From contig CM075674.1 of assembly GCA_037962975.1 (NCBI GenBank), positions 37,648,501-37,712,500 of the forward strand: a DNA stretch of 64,000 nucleotides, read 5' to 3'. Shown one piece after another: positions 23,261-34,601 of this stretch. Made by a program: the position numbers and the translations under genes. The number at the start of each line of letters is the position of its first letter. The stretch's first letter is position 1. The stretch is from Clitoria ternatea (Eukaryota > Streptophyta > Magnoliopsida > Fabales > Fabaceae). Below the pieces are notes generated by a model, which had not been told where the DNA came from, searched no databases, and saw only the letters and a list, made by a program, of their open reading frames with translations.

Positions 23261-24568
23261 TCAATCTTCCATCTGATCATCATCCTGCTCCTCCTCCTCA
23301 TCATCACCATCGCCATCAGAGTCAGCCTGTGCGCCAGAAGATCCACCAGTCTCAGGGCAGGTGGGTAAATCTCCGGGCCAAGCTACATGTGCTGCAAACT
23401 CGGCCGGGGTAACATAAGGTGCTCCCTCTCCCTGTAACCTGTACTGGTAAAATTCATCGTGAAGATGAATATAAGCTCTATGAGTGGCAGCCATCATCTG
23501 CATCATATGCTGATGCTCAAGTGATATCCGGGCAAAGCCCTGTGTGACAGCATCAATAGATGGAGACTGCACTGGTGGTCTTCTCCTCCTAGGTCGAGGC
23601 TGAGCCTCCTGCTCTAGTGGTGGAAGCTCGCACTGCTGCACAAAATAATCTCTGTTCACTAGAACTTTAGGGACTCTCCCTGAAGAACTAGTAAACTCTG
23701 GTGAAGGTACAATGACTCCCTGCCTCCTCAGTAAGGCATATATGATGAGAGGAAAAGGTATGGGGCGATTCACTTTATACCCAAGGGCATAAAAGTGAAT
23801 CTGCTCAGATATAAGCTCAGCAATATCAATGGTGTGGCCCTGGAGGATAGAATAGAGAAGGCAACAACGATCAACTGGAAGGGATGAAAGGTGGGTGACA
23901 GGAGTGATATTATGAAGCATGAGGTGGGACCACGCCTGGGCTATGGGGGTCAGCTGGGTCTTTAGGAGGTTAGATGGACTCCTTCCAACCCTACTTAGGT
24001 TGAAAAAGATTCTATCCTTGCTCAAGAAATGAGCAACCTCCTCGAGAGAGTATCCTAACTCTCCCTCAGCAGCAATCTTGTTTCTGTTTTCTTTCCAGAA
24101 ACAAGTGTCATCCTCGGGAGTAGGCTCCCAAGGGTTACCCAATAGGGTGCTGATAGTGTCCCGGTCATATGAAATATGCCGGCCTCTCACCCAACTCGTC
24201 CGCTGTTGTCCTATGTTTGGTGCGTCCTGGCGGGTCCTGAAAGCATTTGCATAAAACTCCATCACTAAGATGGGGTCCCCCTCAGTAGGTAGAGAGAATA
24301 GAGGTCCCCATCTCCTCTGCTGAATTCCATCTTGAAGCTCAGGGTAATCTCCTGCACTCAGATCAAGTACCCTCTCCCAGATAAGTCTCTGGCCCTTGAT
24401 CTGATGAAACCGTGCCCACTTCGCATCAGTGCGAAATCTGGTGGCATCCCTCGGTCCTAACACCTCCTGTCCCTGAAGATCAGGATCCTCAGAGGTGGTG
24501 TCGGTATCTGCGGTCTTCCTCTGTCTTTTAGAGGGACCAGCAGTGGGAATAGATTTCTTTGGTGCCAT
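23261..24568 (-). CDS. Second ORF of the Athila-like element (plant transposon-protein domain)
   Basis: An intact 435-codon frame starting MAPKKS with a basic, Ser/Pro-rich N-terminus. It resembles the putative plant transposon protein domain found in Athila/Calypso-type elements: FRTDAKWARFHQIKGQRLIWER, RRWGPLF, VMEFYANAF (about residues 107-115), then VRGRHISYDRDTISTLLG. A Pro/Arg-rich stretch (PRPRRRRPPVQ, about 325-335) and a highly acidic tail (DGDDEEEEQDDDQMED) end the protein. I see no signal peptide or membrane segment, so I do not call it an envelope protein even though it occupies that position. The molecular role is unknown. The start is chosen because homology begins near it. Confidence 0.75.
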   Translation of the reverse strand: MAPKKSIPTAGPSKRQRKTADTDTTSEDPDLQGQEVLGPRDATRFRTDAKWARFHQIKGQRLIWERVLDLSAGDYPELQDGIQQRRWGPLFSLPTEGDPILVMEFYANAFRTRQDAPNIGQQRTSWVRGRHISYDRDTISTLLGNPWEPTPEDDTCFWKENRNKIAAEGELGYSLEEVAHFLSKDRIFFNLSRVGRSPSNLLKTQLTPIAQAWSHLMLHNITPVTHLSSLPVDRCCLLYSILQGHTIDIAELISEQIHFYALGYKVNRPIPFPLIIYALLRRQGVIVPSPEFTSSSGRVPKVLVNRDYFVQQCELPPLEQEAQPRPRRRRPPVQSPSIDAVTQGFARISLEHQHMMQMMAATHRAYIHLHDEFYQYRLQGEGAPYVTPAEFAAHVAWPGDLPTCPETGGSSGAQADSDGDGDDEEEEQDDDQMED

Positions 24569-24887
24569 CTACAAAAAAATAAAAAGTTTAAAATTAAACA
24601 CACATTAAACAATAAATTAATCCATAAAAAATATTTTTGGTTTTTCTAAAATTGAAATTCAAATATACCACAACATATTTTTGTATTTTTATGATTTATA
24701 AAGAAAGTAACACACATATTTTCAAATAATTTTCAAAACAAAGTACAATTTATTCAAAATTTATACAAATTTGTTTTTATGCAAGAAAGTATAACAAATA
24801 CTAAATATAAAAATTTATTAATTTAAAAAGAAAACAACAAACAACAAACACACAGCAAAAATTAACAAAAATTAAAAATAGAGGCTG

Positions 24888-25010
24888 ACGCTACGCGTGG
24901 TGTGACGCTGCGCATCAGCCTGTTCTGCCCACGCTACGCGTCTGTGGGACGCTACGCGTGGGCTCACAGTTCATCCTCACGCTACGCGTCAGTGGGACAC
25001 TACGCGTGAG
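24888..25010. repeat. Cluster of six ACGCTACGCGT motifs
   Basis: Paired copies such as CCACGCTACGCGTCTGTGGG followed by ACGCTACGCGTGGG, most flanked by complementary CCCAC/GTGGG or TCA/TGA arms, so pairs could form hairpins. Each copy contains the ACGCGT palindrome. Two copies carry one-base changes. Confidence 0.9.
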
Positions 25011-25351
25011 CTGCACAGAACAGAAAAGAAACAGGGGTTGCACAGCAGCAACCCCTTTCCAAACCACATTATTCATTCAATTCCTAACAGCAATAAATCC
25101 CAATGGTCTTCTAATCCTAATCCTAACCACATTTATTTCTATAAATTGAAAATTTTAAAAACAAAACTAAAGAGAACGAATTAGAACACTTACTTGTGGT
25201 TCCTTGAGCAATAGGATTGAAAGAGCTTGGAAGGGAGAAAGAGGTTTTGAAATTTAGGGTTTTGAAAACTAAAGTGAGGCAGAAAGGCGATCTTAGGCTT
25301 TAAACCCTAAGATGGGCCTTTCTGATTCAGTTTTAAAAACTGAAAGTGGGC

Positions 25352-25440
25352 TCTGACGCTACGCGTGGATGAGACGCTACGCGTCAAACCTATAATTCAG
25401 AGTCCACGCTACGCGTCACATGGGCGCTACGCGTGGGCTT
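25352..25440. repeat. Cluster of four ACGCTACGCGT motifs
   Basis: Two pairs (TGACGCTACGCGTGG + AGACGCTACGCGTCA; CCACGCTACGCGTCA + GGGCGCTACGCGTGG) with about 10-13 bp between motif cores, the same architecture as at 24888-25010. Confidence 0.9.
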
Positions 25441-25631
25441 CTATTTTATGATTTCAAAATTTTGATTTTCATAAACCTTTTCTTTTCAGTTTTAAACCCC
25501 TATTCTTTTCAAAAAAAATTTATCTAAATTTTTTTTTATATTAAAAAAAATATTTAAAAATAAGAGAAAAGAATGGGTTGCCTCCCATTGAGCGCTAGAT
25601 TTAATTTCTCCAGCCAGACATTACCTCTGAT

Positions 25632-27749
25632 TTAATCAGGTGGTCTCCCAATATTTGTTGAGGAATCACCTGTCTTTTTCTTCCTTTTTTTTCTTTTTCG
25701 ATGCTTAATTACCTGTTTTTCATCTTTCAAAGCATCGATTAAGTTAAAACAATTTAATTGATTGGGAAGAGGTATACCTGGTTCGGTTGAAAGGTAAACT
25801 TTTGCCTCATTACTTATCCTGAGGTGTTCATGAGCGCTGAAGCTTACCTCTTCTTCATAAACTTTGACTGCAACCGTACTTAGATCAACATCTACTCTGA
25901 TTCTTGCAGTCTTCATAAAAGGTCTTCCTAAGATCAGGGGGATCTCAGTGTCCTCCTTCATATCCAGCACCACGAAGTCAACCTTGAAGTGGTACTTGTC
26001 AACCTTTACCAGTACATCTTCCACAATCCCAAAAGGCTTTTTGACAGAGCGATCTGCAAACTGTAATTTTGTCTTTGCTTCCTTTAACTCATATTCACCA
26101 ATGCGTTTTATTAAATCTAAGGGCATCAAGTTAATGTTAGCCCCTAAATCTAATAACGCATTCCTGATGTTGATATTTCCGATTGTCACAGGAATGGTGA
26201 AACTCCCCGGATCTTTACATTTTTTCGGGGTTATACAGTTTGTTTCTTGCTCTGTATCTCTTTGCACATTTTTTTCTTTTTCATTTTTTTCATTTTTTTC
26301 TATTTTTTCACTTTCTTTCTCTTCTTCTTCTTTCTTTTTCTCACTCTTTTCTTTACAATCAATTTTTACAACATCAAAAAAAACAGCATTACATTGTTCC
26401 CTTGGGTTTTGAGTGTTTGCAGAAAACCCAGAACTCTTTAATTCGGCTATCTCTTTTGCAAGCTGACCCATTTGTATGTCTAATGCTTTACGGGTAGCTT
26501 CATTTGTCTCTACAAACTGCAATAACTGTTGAATAGATTCCTCTATTCTTGTCAATCTTGCATTGTCAGTTTGTTGTTGCTTGAATTGATTGTTAGGAGG
26601 TCTGTTGGAAGGTCCAGTGTCCTGTCTCCAGCCAATATTCTGATTTTGCCAACCCTGTAGGTAATTGTTAGGGAAAGAATTTCCATGATTAAAAGGAAAA
26701 TTACCTAAGGGTGCTCTTTGATGGTTCATGAAATTGGCTTGCTCTTGCTCATTTCCACAGTAACCACATGGTTGTTCTCCCATGCAGTGCATACATGTTT
26801 TAAGTTGAGCAGGGGGTGGTGATGCTACTTGAGCAATTTGAAGTTTTTCCAATTGCTTGCTCATAACTTCAATTTGTTGGGTCAGTAATTTTTGCTGAGC
26901 CAACACTGCATCATTTACTCCCAATTCGAGCATTCCTGGCTTCCTCTGTATATTACCTCTGTCATGCTTCGCTTGGCGGTCACTAATAGCCATTGATTCC
27001 AATATTTCTATGGCTTTCTCCACAGTCTTGTTCATTAAAGAACCACCTGCACAAGCATCTAACATCATCTTAAACTGAGGCAATAAACCATGGTAAACGA
27101 TTCTTACCTTCTCGGCATCATTCAGGTTGTGGTTTGGGCACTTTCTCAAGAGTGCCTTGAATCGTTCCCATGTCTCTCCTAGTGATTCATCATTATTTTG
27201 AGAAAATGAATGTATGGCTGTCATTGCTTCAAAATATTTTGAAGGAGAATAAAATCTTTCCAAAAATTTTCTTTCAACATCGGACCAGTTTGCAAAACTA
27301 CCCGGTGGACAAGATTTAAACCATTCTTTTGCTTTCCCAATCAATGAAAAAGGAAAGAGTCTCATGTAAACAGACTCTTCTTGATTGGGTTCAAAACCAA
27401 TTGTGCTACATAACTCATAAAAAACAGTTAAATGTTCATATGGTTCTTCATGATTTAAACCAGCAAATTGGTTGTTCTGAATAATGTTTAAAGTGGCAGG
27501 TTTAATTTCCACTGGTAAAACTGGTCCTTGAAACATTCCCGAAACTCAGGGTGGACCATTTATAGCAGCAAACTGTCCCAATGTTCTCCTTTCAGCCATA
27601 TTTGAATTTTCAAAATTCTTAAAAGTAGAAGAAGACTTAGTTTGTGTTTTAGATTTCAAAAACTTAATTTTCTTTACAAACTTTTCTATCTCAGGATCAA
27701 AATAAATTTTACCTGCGGTAGATCGAGTTTGCATACACAAACTAGACAA
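25632..27749 (-). pseudogene. Athila-like gag-protease, one in-frame stop
   Basis: A 706-codon frame read from 27749 with a single TGA at 27546-27548 (probably from CGA); the 634 codons after it are open. Gag: NNQFAGLNHEEPYEHLTVFYELC, then AKEWFKSCPPGSFANW, ERFYSP and ETWERFKALLRKCPNHNL. An atypical cysteine cluster (CMHCMGEQPCGYCG) lies near 26770. A Lys/Glu-rich linker leads into an aspartic protease with LLDLGANINLMPL (near 26130) and IPLILGRPFM (near 25925). The frame ends with a basic tail (HRKRKKRKKK). The gag is close to complete, so the stop or readthrough decides whether full-length protein is made. Confidence 0.88.
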
Positions 27750-27860
27750 AGAAAGTTAGTGTAATAATGATAAGAAATAAATAATAAAAAAAATTAACTA
27801 AGGTAAAAAAAATATTTACCACGGTAATTAAAATTTTACTGTTTTACTGAAACAATTCAA

Positions 27861-27878
27861 TCCCCGGCGACGGCGCCA
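27861..27878 (-). other. Primer-binding site, tRNA-Asp type
   Basis: TGGCGCCGTCGCCGGGGA in sense, 7 nt inside the 5' LTR. This is the tRNA-Asp-complementary site usual in Athila elements, with one change from the common GTTGCC form. Confidence 0.85.
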
Positions 27879-27885
27879 GAAAACT

Positions 27886-29453
27886 TGTTAACCTGGCGAC
27901 GGCGTATCAACGGTCCGTTTCCACCACCGGGTTTGTTAATTGGCAAGCGCACCAATCGTTTGTAGTTTTCAAAATTTAGATATCGTTCCACTGGGATTGA
28001 AAGTCCAATGACAACAGTAATTTTCTATTTACTATGGTAAATGTGAAGGAAATTATAAACAAAAGAATGATTTATATACAGTTTATACAATATTCACAAG
28101 ATAGCATGATTGAGTGATTCATAAGATAAAAGAAAATAAAATTTATCTAAAAAGACGAGTTGCAATCTAGAATAGGTAAGATACTTGAGATAAACACAGA
28201 TAAACAAATTATGTTGGAAATTGGATCCCTAATCTAGAATAACAATGAGGAACTCAAGACATGCATATTTAATCATCAAGTTTCATGTCATTGCAGCTTA
28301 AAATCATTATACCCGATCCCTCGTGATATAAATTCTAAGAATTCACCGTAAAGTCCGATCCCTCGTGAGCTTTCTCAGTAAAAACTTGCATTAAGACCTG
28401 GCCTTATGGCAACAATGGTTAACAACCCCTATAGAATTGAGATACCAAGGGTATTCCAACTTTTTACTTTCGTCAAAACAAGTTTCAATACGGCATAAAT
28501 AATCATTCTCCCTTTGACATTTACACTAATAAAACCAGTTTTGATACACATGAAAATCATTCTCCCGTTTGACGTTCATATTAATAAAAGGTTGAGATAC
28601 TAACATGGACTTGAATCATAAACATGCAGAGGTCGAATTCACAACATTATACTCAATAGATTAGTTCACCAATTCCAACATAAACAAATTAGTTACACAT
28701 GGTAAAAGTAAAAACAACACTTACAGAGTTTGACATTACGAAGACGATGGAAACTTCACGATACAACGATCACAATACACCGAAACACACTCAAGTATCT
28801 AGAAAACTATTCTAGAACTACAACTCACAAAAGAAGTACTCAAAGTCGAGCACAAGAGAGAAGAGAAGAGAATGAAATGCTGTGTAAGGGATGATTTGAA
28901 TGGTGTTGGATGGCCCTATTTATAGGGCTGAGCAAGGGTGCTGACGCTACGCGTCCCTGTGACGCTACACGTCATACCCCTGACTCAGCCTCCATTAAAC
29001 ACTTGATAATGGCCACTTCAAATTATTAAATTTGATCATGCCTGGCCATATGGACATGTCTCAACGAGTTTTGGCCTTTCATGGTGAGTGGGATGGCCCT
29101 TTTGGCTGAGTGGAGTGCCCATTATTGGGTCCAAGTGGTGTGGTTGATCAAAGTGGAGGTGGAGACCACGCAGCACTGACGCTACGCGTGGCTTTGATGC
29201 GTAGCGTCAGCATCAAAAATAGCTGTTGATGCTAAGCGTGGGGTGAGGCTACGCGTCAGCTCCTCCAGTGTAATTTTCTCTTGATTTCTTAACTTTTTCA
29301 CTGCAAAACTAGAGAAAATTGATCAAGGGCAGATTATTTCCAACAACATCCATTTATTGAATTTAAATCCTAATTTTCTAACAAATTAAACTAATTTTTA
29401 TAATTTTTATGAAATTTTTATTTAAGCTACTATTGAAAATTTGAGGACTAACA
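27886..29453 (-). repeat. 5' LTR of the Athila-like element (1568 bp)
   Basis: Plus strand TGTTAACCTGGCG to GAGGACTAACA. It has 24 bp (AACGGTCCGTTTCCACCACC and flank) missing from the partner. TATA at 28913-28926. It carries the same six ACGCTACGCGT-family copies, some differing from the partner by CpG transitions (for example ACACGT versus ACGCGT). Confidence 0.95.
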
Positions 29454-29458
29454 CTGTC

Positions 29459-31574
29459 CATGGATCATGTTGACATCATTGCAAGGGCGACGATAAACTT
29501 GTACCAGATGTGTATCAAGTAATTTTTGAAGCACTTCAATAAACTTTGCATCAACAGGCATCTGATTATGAATGTCCTCATTAGAACTTTGAGTTTCAGA
29601 TATTAATCTTTTCCTCAAAAGTTCCTTATAGATCTATGGGAGAGGAATTTTGATATCTGAAACATTCCTAACACGATCACTTCCCAAATCATGTGTTACT
29701 ACATTTACCCAGCATTTCCATGATTAGGCAAAGGATTTCTAATCACATTTGGGGAGCCTTCTTCAAAATCCAGCCACTTGGCATTTATCAAATCACATAC
29801 CTTAAACTTTAAGGCAATGTAATTTTCTGTAGCATGCCTCGGTGCCCCAGCATGATAATCACACTTTACATTGGGATCATACCTCTTAGGATATGGTAGC
29901 CCTATGGGTTTTAAAGGACATCGTACAACAAGAGAACTTTTGAGAAGTTGAGGCAAAAATTCAGTATATGTCATGGGAATTGGATCGAATTGGACAGAAG
30001 GACGGTCATTGTTTGGATTTTTGGTGAAGGATTTGGGTTGGGATTTTACATCCATTGTTGGGGAGGAGGAGGTGGTGTATTCTTGAAATTATGGACAGGT
30101 GGAGGTCTGTATAATTGAGGATGGGGAAATGGATTTCCAAAAGTAGCAGCTATATAAGGGTAAGGTCCGCATGGTGGATAATGAGGCTAGAAAGGGTAAG
30201 GGGAAGGTGGAACATTTTTTGATTATGTTGACCTTGATTTCCCATTACAGCATTTTTTTCTTCACCCTTTCTTCTTCCTGCCCCTGTCATAGGTCTTCCT
30301 ATTGATGGTGAACTTTGGACAACTTTTCCTGTCCTCGAACCACTTTCAATTCTTTCTCCTATTACCACCATATCAGAAAAGCTTGATGATACACTCCCAA
30401 GCATCCTTTCATAGAACGGTGGCTGAAGAGTGTCAATGAACATTGCCACTATCTCTTTCTCTATCAGGGGTGGTTCAACTTGTGCAGCCATTTCTCTCCA
30501 TCGTTGAGCATATTCTTTAAAGGACTCAGTATTCCTTTTGGTCATATTCTGAAGTTGCAGCCGGTCTGGTGTCATGTCCATGTTGTATTTATACTACTTT
30601 AGAAAGGCATCGGCTAGATCCTTCCAACAACGAATACGAGTTCGTTCAAGGTGAGTGTACCAGCTCAATACTGCCCCAGCAAGGCTATCTTGAAAAAAAT
30701 GGATCAGCAACTTTTCATCATAAGCATATCCAGCCATCTTTTGGTAGTACATAGTTAAATGGTTATGAGGATAAGTTGTTCCTCTGTATTTATCAAATTC
30801 TAGCAATTTAAATTTAGGAGGAATTACCACATCAAGGACTAGGCATAATTCAGAAACATTTGTTACACCTAAGCCACTTCTTCCCTCTACTACACGCAAC
30901 CTTTCTTCCAATATTTCCATTTGCCCTTTTGACAGAGGTACTGCTAGCTGATCAGGATTTGATGGAGGGATATTAGCTTTGTGTGACAAGTTTTATGAAA
31001 CACCTGCCTGTGGCCTTGGGCAACTATAAGGGAAATAGTATGGGATTGTTTGTGGGTTTGGTTGTGTGGCATCATTTGGAATCTGATGGTTTTGTGGAGG
31101 AATTGTATTAGGTGGGGTGACATTGGGTGGAGCCTGAGTATTTTAGGGAACAGCTGTTGATTGATTAAAATTTGGAGGGTTAGATGTCGGGGGATTGGGA
31201 ATTTGTTGAGCAGCATGAGGATTTTCTTGATTAGGATTAGGGTGCATGGTGTAATATCCTTGAGGTAGGCCATATGGAGGCCAAGCATATGCTTGCTGAA
31301 CATTCCCGTCTTGGGAAACAAAAGGTGGAAATGGCATACCATAAGGTTGGTGTGAGATAAATGGAGTTTCAGTGACTGGAGCAGGATCATTTAAAGGTAT
31401 AGGGCTTCCCTCTTGAGCTTGAACTTGAGGAGCGGATGTTTGTTCCCCATTTCTTACAGAGGATCCCTTTTCTGTACCTCTTTTTTCAAGGAGCTTAAGT
31501 ATTTCTGCCATCTGTTCTTTGACCTGGCCAACTTCATTCCTCAATTCTTCAACTGAGCTTTCCGGCTCTGCCAT
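29459..31574 (-). pseudogene. Ogre-like gag, with start of the protease region
   Basis: From 31574 the frame opens MAEPESSVEELRNEV, a short coiled coil, followed by a Pro/Gln-rich linker (to 31143). After a stop it continues with KFKLLEFDKYRGTTYPHNHLTMYYQKMAGYA and LSWYTHLERTRI (30989-30594), the retrotransposon gag domain, then MTKRNTESFKEYAQRWREMAAQVEPPL and MFIDTLQPPFYERMLG (30581-30150). A frameshift near 30100 leads to the 30055-29705 stretch with CDYHAGAPRHATENY, which resembles a degenerate zinc knuckle. In-frame stops at about 31143 and 30594 and the shift inactivate it. Confidence 0.9.
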
Positions 31575-31908
31575 GAGTCTTGTTTACAGTTGGGTTTGAT
31601 AAGGATGCTTTGAGCCCTTTCTCCCCGTGATGTGAGTAAATACAAAGAAATCCCTCTTGGTACAAGAACAAGTATTGTTAAATGACATAAAGAGATGTAA
31701 AGTAAATACATGATGAATTTTAAATATCGATAAGCAAAGATAAACCTTTCTTTTAGAATGTCTTTTTCTGAAGTACTAAGTTAGAAGAAAAATGGAAATT
31801 CAACATGAGATTTATTCATTGATCAACAAGTTCTGATACATTATTTGTTACAACAAATCAAAATCAATTCTCTCTCGCTCTAGTAATCGAGACCTTTATT
31901 TCATCCAA

Positions 31909-33771
31909 TCACCCCTTGCAGTATTGGATGAATGTTGCAATTTCCTCCGATGTAGAAAGTGGATTCATTATTGCTTCAGCCTTCTCTAACAGGTGAGGAA
32001 TATCTCCAAGTGTTCTATTAGCAAGACCGGCTAAATTAGAAAAATGGTCTCTCCAAGAATAGACAAGACTTTCCAACTCAACCCTCTCTAGGGTCATTAA
32101 ACGTATAATCTCTTCATATCTATCCTTGTCTTCCATGGCTTGCCATTTTTCTTCATTTATTTCACGCTCGCAAGCACTGACGACATCTCTGACTTGTCGT
32201 TCCAGTACATCAATTCGTGCTTGCATAAGGTTCTTTTGAACTTGAGCTTCTTCTTTTGTCTTGGCTAGAATTTCTCGTAACCGCCCTTTGTCAGCCAATA
32301 TATCATCCTTTTGTTTCTCTTTGGTCTTCAATTGGCTGCTTGCTGTTTGGAGGCATTGATTTAATTGCATCATATGTTCTTTTTCAATTCGCTGCTTCTT
32401 ACTGACATCTTCGAAGGCAGTTTCTAATTCACACCTTTTTCTCTTAAGGGAAGCATTGTCTTGTTGAATTTTGATCAAATCATCCTCCAAAGCTTGGTTT
32501 TTCTTTGTCATTTCAGCTAGCTTACCTTTCAGGTTTTCAATCTCTTCGCTCTCATCAGGAACTGAATTTTTCACATGAGCTCCGTGATCTTTGAAGGGTA
32601 ATTTGACAATGGCTACCCTATTTGAAATCCATCGGTGGTAACTTTCTTTTGCAACATAACTTCGGACACCCAATTCTTTTCCTTTCCTATAGACCTCGCC
32701 CCAAGCATCAATGACAGTTTGAATAACAGGAGCATTATTTCCCTCAATATAATAATGAAGAAAAGGTGTTACTATTTCTTCTTCTAGAGGCTGTATCATA
32801 GGATAAGCAAGTTATCTTTTCGTAATGCCAGGATTGTAATTGATGCATCCTTGAGTTTCCATGAGAGGCACATTTGAAAATTTCCCGCAACAGTAAATAA
32901 TGGAATCCACGTTCATCCACTGAGGGTACCACCGAATCACACTAGCAGATAATCCTGCCAGATGTCTTGCCCACTCCCTATTAGTCTTCTTGGTTAACCT
33001 AAGGAGCTTCAAATCAGAGATAGGACATTCAACCTTGCTAACTTGATTGAAGACATGAGAAGTAAGCCATAGATACAAGGCAGGTAGACAACAGACGATC
33101 TTTTTTCCATTCCGATTATGACAGGAATCCATTGTACAATAGATATCAGCCAAGACAGCAGTTATGGAACTTTCACCTCTAAGCTTTCTAGCTAGGAAAA
33201 CACCAATTGCCTTGAAATCAATATAGTTATCAAGGCTTAGGAAAAGGATCACACCATAGATGGACAATGCCAAAATATCAATAAACACGTCCCATTCTCC
33301 TCTTCCTGCCTGACTGAGGAGTTGCTGCTTAAAGAAGCTTAGTGCGAATCCTGAAATCTGGTTCCTATTTAATTGAGCCTTCTTAAGCATTTCAGGATCC
33401 ATCTTAGGAATGCGAGCAACGCTGAAGATTGAAGCATGATGTTCGGTTCAACGATAAGGTTTCAGATCTTCCAATAGCAAGCCAAATATCTGTTCAAACT
33501 CCTCTAAAGTAGGAGCTAACTGGAAGTCTTTGAATGTAAAACAACGGAGAGGAGGATCATAAAACTGAGCTAAAGCAGTAAGGGCCTCTTCTTGCACTTC
33601 GACCTCTAAGAATTTTAGGATCTTTCCATACTTTCTTGTAAAGGTCATTTTCTGAGTAATTTCCATCCTTTTGCTTAAGGATAACAGATTGCTAGTATTT
33701 GATTTGATGATTTTGAGATGTAACAAATTTTTCAAACCAGTTGCCCTCACTTCCTGATCACTTAATCTCAC
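31909..33771 (-). pseudogene. Ogre-type ORF1 (before gag), two in-frame stops
   Basis: A single frame of about 620 codons, interrupted only by stops at about 33448 and 32812. The first third (TFTRKYGKILKFLEVEVQEE, LAQFYDPPLRCFTFKDFQLA, PTLEEFEQIFGL) resembles the plant mobile-domain-like region reported for Ogre ORF1. The middle has HVFNQVSKVECP and a YNPGITKRQLAYP motif. From about 32600 to 32100 there is a long heptad-rich coiled coil (KLAEMTKKNQALEDDLIKIQ onward). The function of Ogre ORF1 is not established. The second stop (TAA) and first stop (TGA) are the only lesions seen. Confidence 0.82.
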
Positions 33772-34580
33772 GTTAAATTCTATTTTCTTTTATACTTACC
33801 AATGTTCAAATTTCACCTTTAACAAAAGAAATAAATGAATCAGATTAACAAAGAAAACAGTTTAATAAATATCCTCACATAAGAGTGTGATTATATTTAT
33901 CATGACTTAAGTATAGAAAATATGCATTTTTGATATTTTTTTAAAAAAGAAACCTTTGTGCGAATGAATAAAAGATAAAAGGAATGTTTTCCCAATTGTG
34001 TCTTAGACAAGGTAACCACCTAATTGGCTCTAAGGCTCTTTAATCATGTCCCTTAAAATATAATTGTCCTAATTGGTTCTAAAAAGGTCACCGGAGCTCT
34101 GATCTTTAGCTATGAGTCTTATGCAAAAAGTAGGGAATCCTACTTAGTGCGGACATCATAACTAAGATAACACCCGGGCTGAGATTTTTACACGAATCAT
34201 GGTAAGACGTCTCGTCCTAAATGACACCACTAATAATCTCCCCTAGCCTATGTCTTTTACGGGGCCCGGGAATAGGGTCCCTTCTAATAGTGTGTACATT
34301 ATGTTGAATGTGAAGTGTGTGAGGCATTCATACCTAGATTTTTACCCATTCTTCACAATGAACAAACATAGGACAAAATAAATATCACATGTCTTCTACC
34401 CTATGGTTCTAAATTAAGGCAATAAAGAAGTAAAACAAATAATAAAAAATATATAAAATCTAAAATTAATGGAAGATTAGATGAACAACGAGAATAACAT
34501 AACAAATAAATATGAAGGATGAAATAATTAATAATCAACAAAATACACAAGATCAATTTAACGGGCTTGACTCTCAAAAT
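33772..34580 (-). other. 5' leader of the Ogre-like element
   Basis: About 0.8 kb between primer site and ORF1. It has no gene; AT-rich with many short upstream ATGs. Confidence 0.7.
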
Positions 34581-34599
34581 GTCCCCAGCGGAGTCGCCA
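34581..34599 (-). other. Primer-binding site of the Ogre-like element
   Basis: TGGCGACTCCGCTGGGGAC in sense, two bases inside the 5' LTR. Ogre elements are reported to use a tRNA-Arg primer; I recognise the site class but did not verify the tRNA. Confidence 0.75.
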
Positions 34600-34601
34600 T
34601 C

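Larger units (their letters stand above)
24569..25631 (-). other. Spacer between gag-protease and ORF2 with CGCTACGCGT motif clusters
   Basis: About 1.06 kb where autonomous relatives would carry RT to integrase. No coding motif is visible in any frame. It contains six ACGCTACGCGT-like copies at 24888-25010 and four at 25352-25440, plus A-rich tracts. Confidence 0.75.
20507..29453 (-). mobile_element. Athila-like Ty3/gypsy element, non-autonomous, minus strand
   Basis: An 8947-bp element with near-identical LTRs (20507-22050 and 27886-29453), a tRNA-Asp-type primer site (27861-27878), gag-protease ORF, a second 435-codon ORF, and a purine tract (22051-22064). No RT, RNase H or integrase motif is present between protease and ORF2, so it must rely on enzymes supplied in trans. 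It sits in the protease region of the Ogre-like element with perfect 5-bp duplications. LTR similarity makes it the youngest datable insertion in the window. Confidence 0.93.

Noticed and set aside
23261..24568. Calling the second Athila-like ORF an envelope gene
   Set aside because: It occupies the env-like position but has no visible signal peptide or membrane segment and matches the plant transposon-protein domain instead.
20507..29453. Reading 20507-22050 and 27886-29453 as a segmental duplication
   Set aside because: They are the two LTRs of one element: primer site, purine tract and CTGTC duplications all fit.
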